From assembly GCF_001043055.1 (NCBI RefSeq), contig NZ_JYLF01000002.1, forward strand, positions 496,001 to 560,000: 64,000 nucleotides of DNA. Reading direction: 5' to 3'. Shown here in pieces: positions 31,597 through 40,377 of the stretch. Under the pieces are notes generated by a model. The model was not told the DNA's origin. It worked only from the letters and a program-made list of their open reading frames with translations, and made no database searches. The DNA is from Pseudomonas weihenstephanensis. Its GTDB lineage: Bacteria > Pseudomonadota > Gammaproteobacteria > Pseudomonadales > Pseudomonadaceae. Each line of letters begins with the position of its first letter. Within the stretch, counting starts at the first letter, position 1. Made by a program: the position numbers and the translations under genes.

Positions 31597-32391
31597 ATGA
31601 TTCAGGGGCAGGTTGTTTTTTATATGTGGCATTCGTTCAGACAGTCTCTGATTCATAAGCATTATTTTTTTTTGGAACAAGCGCGTAAACGGCTGCTTTC
31701 ACAATTCGAAGATATGGGAACTGATTCGAAACGTGCGGCTGTTGAATGGTTAGCTAAACATAGCAGTGGTTTCAACTCAGATCGAGACGATGCTGAATCT
31801 TATTATGAGTCCGCTTATGATGCAGGCATTGAACATTATGAACTATTGAATGGAATGCGCGACCAGACCCGGCTTAGTGTCCTTGCTGGATTATTCCACG
31901 ACTGGGAAAAGCAGTTGCGTGATTGGATGGCTAAAGAAGTTAGGCATTCCTATGGGAGTGAGAATGCTGCAAATAAAATCTGGAAAGCAAATTTTAGCCA
32001 GATTATTGATTTGATAGAAAGCTATGGTTGGCCCATTCGGAACGCGCAGTATTTTGAGCGGATTGACGAGTGTCGATGCGTGGTGAATGTTTACAAACAT
32101 GGGGATGGAGGCTCATTTGTAGAGCTGAAGAAAAAGTACCCCTATTATTTAGTAATTCCATTCGCCGTAATTGACCCAATATTTTTTGATGTTGATCTTC
32201 TTGATTATACCAATGTAAAGGTTTCAGACTCACAGCTTCAGGAATTTTCGGATGCGATTGTAAATTTTTGGCAGGATGTTCCAGAGCGTCTTTATGGTCG
32301 GGATGGAATGGAGGTTCCCGATTGGTTTGGAAATGCGATCAATACGGATCAGGCAACCCGCTTAGGAAATCGCTCAGTGCCAAAAAATTAA
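31597..32391 (+). CDS. Partner of the proteasome-like protein, unknown function
   Basis: 264 residues from ATG 31597 (agggg upstream; a GTG one codon earlier is possible). No family is recognised with confidence. It is mostly helical, with RLSVLAGLFHDWEKQLRDWMAKEV mid-protein, then RCVVNVYKHGDGGS (Asn164, Lys167, His168), a cluster reminiscent of HEPN-type proteins, though the usual R-x4-6-H spacing is not met. The C-terminal third (YYLVIPFAVIDPIFFDVDLLDY) looks like strands. AT-rich. Coupled to the upstream proteasome-like gene, so likely its substrate, regulator or co-effector. Confidence 0.6.
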   Translation: MIQGQVVFYMWHSFRQSLIHKHYFFLEQARKRLLSQFEDMGTDSKRAAVEWLAKHSSGFNSDRDDAESYYESAYDAGIEHYELLNGMRDQTRLSVLAGLFHDWEKQLRDWMAKEVRHSYGSENAANKIWKANFSQIIDLIESYGWPIRNAQYFERIDECRCVVNVYKHGDGGSFVELKKKYPYYLVIPFAVIDPIFFDVDLLDYTNVKVSDSQLQEFSDAIVNFWQDVPERLYGRDGMEVPDWFGNAINTDQATRLGNRSVPKN

Positions 32392-32478
32392 GCGCATATG
32401 AGTGTTTTTTTTTTTTGAGTAAAATCCAGTATGTAAGCTTCAAGTTTTGATATTCAGCACATTAGGGCGAATCCCAAC

Positions 32479-34188
32479 TCATTTACTGTACGAAGCGGCA
32501 ATCGCTACGATCTGCGTGAAGGTTCCGCGAAATCCACTGAAGTCAACATTGCTGAACGGTGGTGCCCCATTAAAAATATAATCGGCAAACTTATTCTTAG
32601 GCAATGCTATGTTCTTCTTTTCCTGCAAGTTGATGACTTGATCATCGTATATTAATGACTGCTTGCTGACTCTGCAAAATAACTGAGGGTTGTCTTTGTG
32701 GCAACCTAAAGAATCAAACTCATCTTTGGAGTACAATCTCCGGCCCTGACTATCGGGGGTGTAGATCTGAGCGTCTTGGTACAGGTGTTCAATGCAAATT
32801 AGATCGCTTGGATCCCTAAATTCCGGCGTGGGTATTATGAGGCTAAATACGTTGTTAGTATGGTCTCTATAGTTCCCTGGAGACCCACTCATCTCATTAA
32901 TTATGGGGCGTTCATCTCTATCAAAAATGCATATGGTAAGATGTCGCTGAAGCGTTTCGCAAAGGTTTTCACATAAGGCTTTAAGACCCGAACTTCCAGT
33001 TTTTTTCGAGTTTCTAAAAATTAGATTTAGCCCGGCAAACTCACCACTCCGCTGAAATGCGCGTAAAGCTGCTTGAAAATGCTTCGTATCAGTAACACCC
33101 TCGGTATAAATATGAATCTCGCCTGTGATTGTGCGTGATATTTTCTGTTCGTCTATATGGTAGTCGCTGTCTAACGCCTGTAGGCGTTTCACAAGCGTTA
33201 GAAATGTGCCATCTGAATAACCTTTGACATGGCCGACATGAGTTATTTTTCCGCGGAGGACCAATTTCATCTGAGGCGACTCGCCATCAAATCGATTGCT
33301 TTTATCTATTTTACGTTTCCAATAATCTTCCGCTGCTTCAAGCCCATGCTGTTCCCAAGCGTAAAGCGCTGCTCGAATCGATTTAATAAGTTCCTTGGGA
33401 ACGTTGGATTTGCGATTTACGACCACTCCGGTAACTAACTGGCGCTCAGATCTTTTGCGCAATATGGTTTTGTCGAGGTTTATTTCAAATCCTGCGTCGA
33501 TGATTATTTTTTTGAGAGTGTCGCTTAATTCGGCTGAACCGTCTTCGCCGCGGATGGCAATGGATGGCGGAAACTTACTACCGTTGTTGGAAATAAATAT
33601 GTCGTCCGCATAGCGAGTGTAATAGCACTTATTTAAGGCTGCGAGTTCTTTGAGTTTATAGTCCAGTCCTTTGCAAAGAATGTTGCTGATTACTGGGCTG
33701 GCTGGCGAGCCTTGGGGTAATCGCTGGCCTTTTGTACATAAGAGAGCCGTTGTTTTTGCTGGTGCTTCTGCGAAGTTATACGGACTGCGGTGAAGTATTC
33801 CGGCAATTCGAATAAAACTAATTGTGTGAAAAAAATCCTTTAGGTCTAGGCGTAGCAACCAACGTTGGCCAATATGAGTTGCTGCATGTTCGACAATACC
33901 TCTATCCTTCACATAAGCGAATACGCACGCTCGGGGCTTGTAGTTTTCTTCCAGGATGTCTGCGATTGATTCTTGAATGTCTTTGAGCCCTTTAATTGGG
34001 GCTTCAATTAACCTATCGCCTCCATTTCGTTTCTTAATGGTGAACTCTTTGTACTTCTCGTCGTCGGCCAAATGATAGGCGTAATAAGTTAGTTTGGCCG
34101 TTGTTATACCTAGCAATGCGGCCAATTCTTTATTGTTTGCCACCTTGCATTTTGGTGCGATGGGAAAAGGAAAAAGAGACGCATCCAT
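32479..34188 (-). CDS. Retron reverse transcriptase fused to a TOPRIM domain
   Basis: 569 residues. RT motifs in order: LLRLDLKDFFHTIS (about 110), RLPQGSPASPVISNIL (about 155-170), catalytic YADD at Tyr193-Asp196, and the retron-type VTG at 252-254 (QLVTGVVVN). From about residue 355 a TOPRIM-like domain follows: Glu363 in YTEGVTD, and Asp423/Asp425 in IFDRDE. The same fusion and similar length (586 residues) are known for the E. coli retron Ec67 (Eco2), where the TOPRIM part is the toxic effector. A plausible msr-msd RNA lies just upstream on the same strand. Convergent with the proteasome-like pair. Anti-phage abortive action is inferred from family knowledge. Confidence 0.9.
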   Translation of the reverse strand: MDASLFPFPIAPKCKVANNKELAALLGITTAKLTYYAYHLADDEKYKEFTIKKRNGGDRLIEAPIKGLKDIQESIADILEENYKPRACVFAYVKDRGIVEHAATHIGQRWLLRLDLKDFFHTISFIRIAGILHRSPYNFAEAPAKTTALLCTKGQRLPQGSPASPVISNILCKGLDYKLKELAALNKCYYTRYADDIFISNNGSKFPPSIAIRGEDGSAELSDTLKKIIIDAGFEINLDKTILRKRSERQLVTGVVVNRKSNVPKELIKSIRAALYAWEQHGLEAAEDYWKRKIDKSNRFDGESPQMKLVLRGKITHVGHVKGYSDGTFLTLVKRLQALDSDYHIDEQKISRTITGEIHIYTEGVTDTKHFQAALRAFQRSGEFAGLNLIFRNSKKTGSSGLKALCENLCETLQRHLTICIFDRDERPIINEMSGSPGNYRDHTNNVFSLIIPTPEFRDPSDLICIEHLYQDAQIYTPDSQGRRLYSKDEFDSLGCHKDNPQLFCRVSKQSLIYDDQVINLQEKKNIALPKNKFADYIFNGAPPFSNVDFSGFRGTFTQIVAIAASYSK

Positions 34189-34214
34189 TGCAGGTTCATG
34201 CTCCTACGGAATTT

Positions 34215-34340
34215 GGAGGGTAACTCAGGACCCCAACAACCGCGAGAACTTCTCGGCGGCGCGACGCGAGAGCGTCAAAGGTAAAAGCACTACAAGCTGA
34301 GACGTATGCATCTCAGAAATGCGGGTCCTGAGCCCCAGCG
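34215..34340 (-). ncRNA. Candidate retron msr-msd RNA
   Basis: Immediately upstream of the RT gene, on its strand, ctcaggaccc (34323-34332) and gggtcctgag (34224-34233) form a 10-bp outer pairing like the a1/a2 ends of retron RNAs. Between them, 5' to 3', lie a hairpin ctgaga/tctcag (34297-34316), fitting msr, then two GC hairpins gacgc/gcgtc (34263-34276) and cgagaa/ttctcg (34243-34255), fitting msd. A G follows a1, as needed for the 2' branch. The gap to the RT ATG is about 35 bp. Confidence 0.75.
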
Positions 34341-34477
34341 CTTATCGTAGCGATGTGACAGCATGCTATCAATGGCTATTTAAGTTGATCCACGCTGTCC
34401 AAGCCGACATGTTTTGAGGCGTTTGCGGTGTAGGCGCGCTGGATCATCCGATGCCTCAATCGTGGCGTGCAATTTCA

Positions 34478-34687
34478 TCAACTGCTCTTTCTTTTGAGCT
34501 GGAGGTCAATGAAATCAAGCTCTGCCTTGATTGCACCAATCGTGAGCGCCTCGACTTTGGTGTCTTTGTTTGCTCTTGCATTGAGCTTTTTCGTATTGGC
34601 CATGGTGAAAATGATCCCGTTCAAATGAAGCTTTCGGGCCTTTAGGTAATCAGGCATCTCAGTGCTGTTTTGTGGTGGTGTATTCAT
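34478..34687 (-). CDS. Small hypothetical protein
   Basis: 69 residues from ATG 34687 (a longer frame starts at 34771). MNTPPQNSTEMPDYLKARK then MANTKKLNARANKDTKVEALTIGAIKAELDFIDLQLKRKSS: basic, helical C-terminus. No ribosome site or family recognised. It may be a false call. Confidence 0.3.
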   Translation of the reverse strand: MNTPPQNSTEMPDYLKARKLHLNGIIFTMANTKKLNARANKDTKVEALTIGAIKAELDFIDLQLKRKSS

Positions 34688-34751
34688 GGTGAGACCGATG
34701 GTAGGCCCGAAACAGCCTACCTTTCTCAGGCTGCTTCGGGGAACATTTGGG

Positions 34752-35594
34752 TTAGGCTGCCAATAGGTCAAGCAGACTGTGTCGCTTTGAGCGATCCACG
34801 AGTTCTTGCCAGGTCCAGCTTCCGAAGTTTTCGCCCTGTTCAGGGATGTCCAGCTTCATCAGTGCGACTGGGTCTCGATTTATCAGGTTGCGTGCAGCCC
34901 ACAGCTTGCCGCCGGTCTCCAGCAGCGCTTTCGCCGCCTCATTCCATTGTTCTTCTAACACTGTGTTTGCCAAATGAGCCGCTTTTTTCTCAATTTTGGC
35001 GCGTTCTTTTTGTGCCTCTGTGATATGCAGATCAATCGTTACCAGCTCCTGCTCCAGCGCCGTGATGAGCAACTGTTGGCGGCGGTGATGCTCAACCGCA
35101 GCTGTAAGGTTTTTTGCTGCCTTTTGAGCTTCGGCGTTTGCCGCTTTCTCGCCTTCCACATCGCCCCAGGCGACAGCCTGGGCATAAGCAGTGGCCGCGT
35201 CCGTTTCAGCTTGTCGCGCTTTTGCCATGTCTTCCTGATCGCTCTGGCGCACTTGTTGCAACCTGGTCTCGATGCTGCTGCGTTTTTCGTTGAGTTCCAT
35301 CTCGTCGGCTTTCCAGTTCGCCATATCGCTGAGATAGCCCGCAGCCAAGCTCTCACGGTTTGCCAATGTATCAAGGCGGTCTATCTTCTGGTTCAGTGCG
35401 CTGATCTCGAGATTTCGCGAGTCGATGCGTCTTTTGTGATCGTTGATTTCATCCTGCACGGCCCGTTGACGGCCCTGTTGGATAACCTCTGGGCTTTCTA
35501 GTGCCGCTTCAAAGGGTGCCAGGTCGAGCCGAATGCTCTCCATTTCGTGGGTCAGTGTGTCGCGGCGGTCTTTCAGTTCTTGGATAGTGGTCAT
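34752..35594 (-). CDS. Coiled-coil protein of the element core
   Basis: 280 residues, nearly all helical. Long coiled coil from ELKDRRDTLTHEMESIRLDL through KKAAHLANTVLEEQWNEA (about 5-215), then a compact end with ENFGSWTWQELVDRSKRHSLLDLLAA. It lies 98 bp after the primase-helicase gene in the same direction. No enzymatic motif is seen. Such proteins are frequent beside replication genes of integrated elements; a structural, capsid-remodelling or regulatory part is possible but unproven. Confidence 0.7.
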   Translation of the reverse strand: MTTIQELKDRRDTLTHEMESIRLDLAPFEAALESPEVIQQGRQRAVQDEINDHKRRIDSRNLEISALNQKIDRLDTLANRESLAAGYLSDMANWKADEMELNEKRSSIETRLQQVRQSDQEDMAKARQAETDAATAYAQAVAWGDVEGEKAANAEAQKAAKNLTAAVEHHRRQQLLITALEQELVTIDLHITEAQKERAKIEKKAAHLANTVLEEQWNEAAKALLETGGKLWAARNLINRDPVALMKLDIPEQGENFGSWTWQELVDRSKRHSLLDLLAA

Positions 35595-35692
35595 CTGTAT
35601 TATCTCTGGGCACTACGTTTGATAGGCATGGTCGTTGAACGGCTGGCGAGGCCGGGAATGAGCCGGCGCTACCTCGATCTGTAGGCTTACAG

Positions 35693-38581
35693 CTAGGCGG
35701 CTTTTGCCTCGCGTTCGTCCTTTCCTGGAACTGTCTTCACCACATAGCAGCGCTGAGGTCCTAACCCAGGTAGACGAATCAAGCTGTACGCCTTGCCATC
35801 GCTTCCCGGTTCGAGCATGCCCCGTTGCAGCAGCTCCTTATTTACTGCACTGATGTTCATGCCTCTGAAGATTTCGGCACGCCAGGCTTCAGGCAAAACG
35901 TAGTAGGTGTTGGTGGTGTGCAGGGCGTCGCCCATGCCGTGTTCCAGGGTCTTGCGAAAGCCCAACCGATCAATCGTGCGCGGCCCGTGCTCATCGATCT
36001 TTGCGGCGGTAGACTCCCAGCGAGTAAAGCGGCTTTCGCCAAAGCGCTCTATGACCTGACGCAATCGCGCCGAGATCGCATCGCCCTCGAAATTCCCGGC
36101 GCCGCCGCGTTCGGTCAGCCATGCATGCAGACACACGCGGGCAGCGGTCGTAGCTGTGCCATCCGGCCAACCAGTCACATCGAAAGCGGTAGCTAGCTCT
36201 CCGGCCGCTGCCGCGAGGCCAAAGCGAAGTGCTGCACGCTGTGCCTGACCACTGGCCGAGGCGGGCAGGTTTTGGGTGATGAACTGCTCCACCGTGCGGC
36301 GCACGATCACCGACCACCTGAGCATTTCTCCTGGCGCGCACAGTGCGTGCAGGAAGGCGGTGAGGGGTGTGCCGTAGTATTTTGCTACACGGGCCTTGAG
36401 CGCATCGGAGAGGGCAGCAGCATCCTCAAAACCGTTCAGCACATCGAACATGCCGAGACCTTTGCTCGCATCCGCAGGCACGGCGAGCATGCGCACCTCC
36501 ATACCGGCTTTCAGCTCCTTGTTGGCATCCGCCATGTGCTGCGCCAACGTTTTCTCGCCGGTCGAGAGAAACAGCAAGCGCCACTCCTGCACCTGTCGGC
36601 CCGCTTGTCCTCGATCATTCGCCCGGGCCTTACCGGTGCCGTTGCCGAGCATGTAGACCGTCTCGCCAATAATGCGCGGGTCGCACATGCCGATTTCATC
36701 CAGCACCAGAAGACCGTCTGAGTGGGCGGCGGCGATGGACTCCAGGGCGTTATCCGTGGAACGCCACGAACGCACCAGACGCGGCCCGCCATAGACCGAG
36801 GCAGCGACCTGCAAGTGGGTAGTCTTGCCGCCGGAGCTGTCGCCGTAGAGGTGGAAACCGCCCGACTCATGACCAAGCAGGTTCAGCAGAGGTCCCGCAA
36901 AGGCCACAGAGACGACAAACGCCAATCGGTGATTACCAACGCACAGCGCGCCGATTTGCTGCTGCCATTGCTCCAGAGAACCCGCTTCGCTGATTGGTGG
37001 AAGCTGCGCACCGGCTTCATAAAAATGCAGGTGTTCGGCGTGTGAGCCGATTTGCTGTTCGGGCAATAGGAATGCGTTGTCGTGCCAACCCAAGCGTGTG
37101 ACCAAACGTGCGCGCTGGGCGCTGTCGAAGCCGCCGAGGTAGCTTTGTAGGTCGTTGCGGGCATTGCGTCCTGATCGGCTCCCGGCAAGGCGCAGGCCCA
37201 TGTCTACCAGCGGACCAAGCACGTCTTTGCCGAAGTCGCCGGTCATGGTTCGGGCCGGAATGTTCCAGCGCTTTCTGGCGCCGTCTGGGTCGTCAAATTC
37301 GACCAGTAAGCCCCAGTTGTGACCCTTGTCGTCGCGAGTGCGAGCGATGATTTCGAGAGGTGAACACACGGGGCGCGCCTCGCCATCATCACCAGAGTAA
37401 AACACCCCTTCAGGTGTTAGGCGAAAGCCGCCCGGCAATGAGTCATTTTTCGATTTCGCAGGGCGTTTGGAAGGTGGCTTCCCCTTCGTTTGTTGAGGCT
37501 CAGTGGGCTCAACGACAGTGCCGAAAAACTCGCCGTTGCGTACCAACTCGGCGACGTGGCCAGCGGTCCAGCCTTTGGCTAACGCATCTGCTGCGTCGTC
37601 GCTATCCGCCCATTTTCCACCCTTAACGATCGTCGGTTTCCCGCCTTTGCTGCTTGGCTTGAGCTTGAACACGTCGAGCGAGATTCCTTGCACTGATGCA
37701 GCGCCCAGTTCTATCAGCTTGAGCTCAATGGCCTCCATGCAGGTCTTGCCGCTGGCATCGTTATCTGGCCACAGCACCACCGTGCGACCTTTGAGTGGCG
37801 TCAGGTCAGCCTTTTGCCAAGAGTTGGAGCCGTTCGGCCAGCAGGTGGCGACGTAGTCGGGCATCAGTTCAGCAGCGGCATCAGCGGCCTTTTCACCCTC
37901 ACATAGCACCACAGGCGCATCTGCACGCTGTACCAGCTCATCCAGACGCAGCAAGGGCCTTGGCTGAGGCAAGCCTTGCCAACGCCATTGTGTGGTTTGT
38001 CCATCGGAGCGTTTGCACCAGGTCAACGGCGCAAAGACCTTTCGCGGTTTGCCATCTTCATCTGGGCCCAGGTCGAAGCGATACAACGCCATGACCGGCT
38101 GGCCCTGAGCATCGCGATAGATCCACACCTTGGACGGGGTGCCGTGTTGTCGGTGCTTGGCAGGGCACTTGTTCATGGCCTCGGCCGGGATCGGCTGAAT
38201 TGCGACCCACTCAGGCACTGCGCTTTTCGTCGGTGCGCTTTTGGTGGTTGCAGATCCTGCGGAAACACTGAGCAGATCCGCCAGCTTTTTGCAGGCCTCA
38301 ACGTCGGTGCGGCCATCGATGTAACGCACCAGGTCGATCAGGTCCCCGCCCTTATCTCCAGTGGCAAAATCCGCCCAGGTGCCTTTGCTCAAGTTGACCT
38401 TGAGTGAGCCTGCGCGTTTGTCCGTGCGCGTCGGGTTCGGTGCTGTGTATTCCTTACCGCCGTCGACACGTTTGCCGTTTGGCAGCCAGTGAGTAAGGAC
38501 GCGGTCGATATTCTTCAAAGCGGCACTTTTTACGTCGGCAAAGCTGGGACGTTTTGAGTTGTTGCCAGTGCGCTGAGTCAT
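35693..38581 (-). CDS. TOPRIM primase / DUF927 helicase fusion, element replication
   Basis: 962 residues. N-terminal: GDKGGDLIDLVRYIDG (CHC2/primase-like), then a TOPRIM part with VVLCEGEKAADAAAELM (about 225-240) and LWPDNDASGKTCMEAIELK. From about 395 the DUF927 domain: GGFRLTPEGVFYSGDDGEARPVCSPLEIIA, ending in an ATPase with Walker A GDSSGGKTT (Lys586) and Walker B LLVLDEIG. Proteins of this kind prime and unwind DNA for excised integrative elements and satellites. The start overlaps the upstream gene by four bases (ATGA), so it is translated within the operon of small genes at 38578-39717. Confidence 0.9.
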   Translation of the reverse strand: MTQRTGNNSKRPSFADVKSAALKNIDRVLTHWLPNGKRVDGGKEYTAPNPTRTDKRAGSLKVNLSKGTWADFATGDKGGDLIDLVRYIDGRTDVEACKKLADLLSVSAGSATTKSAPTKSAVPEWVAIQPIPAEAMNKCPAKHRQHGTPSKVWIYRDAQGQPVMALYRFDLGPDEDGKPRKVFAPLTWCKRSDGQTTQWRWQGLPQPRPLLRLDELVQRADAPVVLCEGEKAADAAAELMPDYVATCWPNGSNSWQKADLTPLKGRTVVLWPDNDASGKTCMEAIELKLIELGAASVQGISLDVFKLKPSSKGGKPTIVKGGKWADSDDAADALAKGWTAGHVAELVRNGEFFGTVVEPTEPQQTKGKPPSKRPAKSKNDSLPGGFRLTPEGVFYSGDDGEARPVCSPLEIIARTRDDKGHNWGLLVEFDDPDGARKRWNIPARTMTGDFGKDVLGPLVDMGLRLAGSRSGRNARNDLQSYLGGFDSAQRARLVTRLGWHDNAFLLPEQQIGSHAEHLHFYEAGAQLPPISEAGSLEQWQQQIGALCVGNHRLAFVVSVAFAGPLLNLLGHESGGFHLYGDSSGGKTTHLQVAASVYGGPRLVRSWRSTDNALESIAAAHSDGLLVLDEIGMCDPRIIGETVYMLGNGTGKARANDRGQAGRQVQEWRLLFLSTGEKTLAQHMADANKELKAGMEVRMLAVPADASKGLGMFDVLNGFEDAAALSDALKARVAKYYGTPLTAFLHALCAPGEMLRWSVIVRRTVEQFITQNLPASASGQAQRAALRFGLAAAAGELATAFDVTGWPDGTATTAARVCLHAWLTERGGAGNFEGDAISARLRQVIERFGESRFTRWESTAAKIDEHGPRTIDRLGFRKTLEHGMGDALHTTNTYYVLPEAWRAEIFRGMNISAVNKELLQRGMLEPGSDGKAYSLIRLPGLGPQRCYVVKTVPGKDEREAKAA

Positions 38582-38850
38582 GGTGTGGTCCTCGACTCAA
38601 GCAACGCCTCGTTCACGTCGTCGATCAGTGCCTTTGCCATTTCGCCGAGGTAGAAGGCAGGCCAACTAAAACGCTCGCCCGCATCACTGATGGCTGCATC
38701 GAGGATCAGTTGATTGGCGTGGTGCAGAATCTGGGAGACGGCTTCAAGTGCGTCCTCCAGCGGGATACCGGCATTCACCCGAAACAGGTTTTGGCCGTTA
38801 CCGTTGGCAGGGGAAAACTCGGAGCGTCCACGCGTGCTGGAGTGGGTCAC
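38578..38850 (-). CDS. DUF3077-like small protein
   Basis: 90 residues. LFRVNAGIPLEDALEAVSQILHHANQLILDAA is the signature of the Pseudomonas DUF3077 family, a small helical protein frequent in elements and near phage genes; function unknown. Four-base ATGA overlaps on both sides tie it to the primase and the next gene. Confidence 0.8.
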   Translation of the reverse strand: MTHSSTRGRSEFSPANGNGQNLFRVNAGIPLEDALEAVSQILHHANQLILDAAISDAGERFSWPAFYLGEMAKALIDDVNEALLESRTTP

Positions 38851-39131
38851 AGCGCACCGCCTTTCTGGCCCATCGGCACAGAGGAGGCATCACCGTACAT
38901 GGCGAGTGTTTTGATCAAACCCAAGGTGCCGCGCACGTCCCAAATAACAGACGACAGCACGCGGTTGGAAAGCAGGGGTTTATCGCCGTCTAAGTGATCT
39001 TCCAACAGCATGAGAACTGAATCGGCACGGTCGAGCGCACAGGTGATGGCGTCGATAGGCAGACCGGCTTCGGCGTCCTGGCTGACGCAGAGCAAATCCT
39101 CGGGCAGTGCAAAGCCTGGGAGCATGCTCAT
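38847..39131 (-). CDS. Small element protein, unknown
   Basis: 94 residues, helical, acidic: AITCALDRADSVLMLLEDHLDG and LSSVIWDVRGTLGLIKTLAMYG. No family recognised. Four-base overlaps with both neighbours show it is part of the replication operon. Confidence 0.7.
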   Translation of the reverse strand: MSMLPGFALPEDLLCVSQDAEAGLPIDAITCALDRADSVLMLLEDHLDGDKPLLSNRVLSSVIWDVRGTLGLIKTLAMYGDASSVPMGQKGGAL

Positions 39132-39520
39132 TGGGCACCCCCAAAGACTCTCAGATTTTCATGTTTGATTGTTTGGGCGTTTGAGTCCGCCCATTCGGCG
39201 TATTGATAATCTTGCTTGTTGAGGGAGTTGAGCGGCACTTGAATTTTATAGGCGCCACAGCAACGAAGGACTTCAAGGTCAACTACTCGTGTCGTGTTCG
39301 ACATTCTGCGTTGATCAAGAATTACCCCCATATGGTCTATCAAATTTATGGTGATATGCTTAGAAGGTTGCATTGCGGTCTGCTCAGATTTGCTGTGTGA
39401 CAGTCGAGTCAGTGGTACGAACACTGACTCGACACCCTTTTCTTCGAGGGACAGGTATAGAGCTAAGCTACGCGATAGAATTCTTTGCAGATTTGCCCCC
39501 TCGAATAACGACGCGCTCAC
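39128..39520 (-). CDS. Small element protein, unknown
   Basis: 130 residues. The N-terminus SLFEGANLQRILSRSLALYLS is helical; the rest (INLIDHMGVILDQRRMSNTTRVVDLEVLRCCGAYKIQVPLNS) looks like strands. No family recognised. Overlaps its downstream neighbour and the excisionase-like gene by four bases each. AT-richer than the primase gene. Confidence 0.65.
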   Translation of the reverse strand: MSASLFEGANLQRILSRSLALYLSLEEKGVESVFVPLTRLSHSKSEQTAMQPSKHITINLIDHMGVILDQRRMSNTTRVVDLEVLRCCGAYKIQVPLNSLNKQDYQYAEWADSNAQTIKHENLRVFGGAQ

Positions 39521-39717
39521 CTTGATCCTTCCTTTGCTGCGCGTTCAATCCACGCCTTGAGCTCGGTCATCAGAATCAGACGCCGCCGTCCGAGTTTGAA
39601 AGCTTTAAGGTCGCCCGCAGCGATGAGCTCATAAACGCCTGATCTTGAATAGCCAACCACGCGGGCTGCGTCTTCAACGCTAACTGCAAGGGGGGAAATG
39701 TGTTCGGGATTGTTCAT
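39517..39717 (-). CDS. Excisionase-like HTH protein (AlpA/Xis type)
   Basis: 66 residues from ATG 39717. SVEDAARVVGYSRSGVYELIAAGDLKAFKLGRRRLILMTELKAWIERAA is a winged-helix MerR/Xis-type DNA-binding domain of the excisionase family. It probably bends the att region for excision by the integrase at 40370, or activates the operon. First gene of the leftward replication operon, divergent from the ribbon-helix-helix gene 120 bp away. Confidence 0.85.
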   Translation of the reverse strand: MNNPEHISPLAVSVEDAARVVGYSRSGVYELIAAGDLKAFKLGRRRLILMTELKAWIERAAKEGSR

Positions 39718-39837
39718 TAGCTTGCCTGTCCTTGATCGGTGGAGCGGACTGTACGATACTGGTCCGGACGTAAACATCCTATTTGTAAGTAACACGATCT
39801 GCAAGCAAAAATATTGTGGACATTCAGAGGAGGGAAA

Positions 39838-40377
39838 ATGGCTAATCGTTCAAAGAAGGCGGTTTTATCAGCTAGGGTCGACCCCTACCTCAAAGCCGCG
39901 CTGGAGTTGCTGGCGGTCTCGCGAAACGAGAAAATCGTAAAGATCCTAGAGTCATGCCTTGAGAATGGGATGAATGACAGAATCATTGCGAATCCGTTTA
40001 AAACTCCGCAAAAAAAATTGGAGAAAGTCAGTTTCATGGTCGCATTCGCGGCGATCTGGTCGGAGAATGAAACGCTTTACAAATTACGCGCTGGAACTCT
40101 AGGGCCTGATTTTGCTGGCGAGGAGTTGTCGATGGTCGCTATGTTTATCAACGGCGATAAGTATTTCGACGGGGAATTCGATGTTTTTGGGGATCTAAAC
40201 GGTTCGAAAGATACGTTTGGCTTTGAACCGCGAATGCAACCTCGCGTGAACCTTGCGTTGGTGGAGAGGGAATGGCCAATTGTTGAGGAATACGTGAGGT
40301 TCCTCTCGAACAACAAGCCACTTCAGCCGGGCTATGCCGATTACAAAAGTATGCGAGCTCACTCTCTGGCTAAATGA
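39838..40377 (+). CDS. Ribbon-helix-helix-like element regulator
   Basis: 179 residues from ATG 39838, with a strong GAGGAGGGA site. The N-terminus SKKAVLSARVDPYLKAALELLAVSRNEKIVKILESCLENGM fits a ribbon-helix-helix DNA-binding fold; the rest (FAAIWSENETLYKLRAGTLGPDFAGEEL) is an unrecognised, probably ligand or partner domain. It is divergent from the excisionase operon, so it is a good candidate for the switch between quiescence and excision. Its end overlaps the integrase stop by eight bases. Confidence 0.7.
   Translation: MANRSKKAVLSARVDPYLKAALELLAVSRNEKIVKILESCLENGMNDRIIANPFKTPQKKLEKVSFMVAFAAIWSENETLYKLRAGTLGPDFAGEELSMVAMFINGDKYFDGEFDVFGDLNGSKDTFGFEPRMQPRVNLALVEREWPIVEEYVRFLSNNKPLQPGYADYKSMRAHSLAK

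Noticed and set aside
32403..32416. T13 run between the proteasome-like operon and the retron as a terminator
   Set aside because: I found no stable stem directly before it; the run may still help termination, but I cannot call it.
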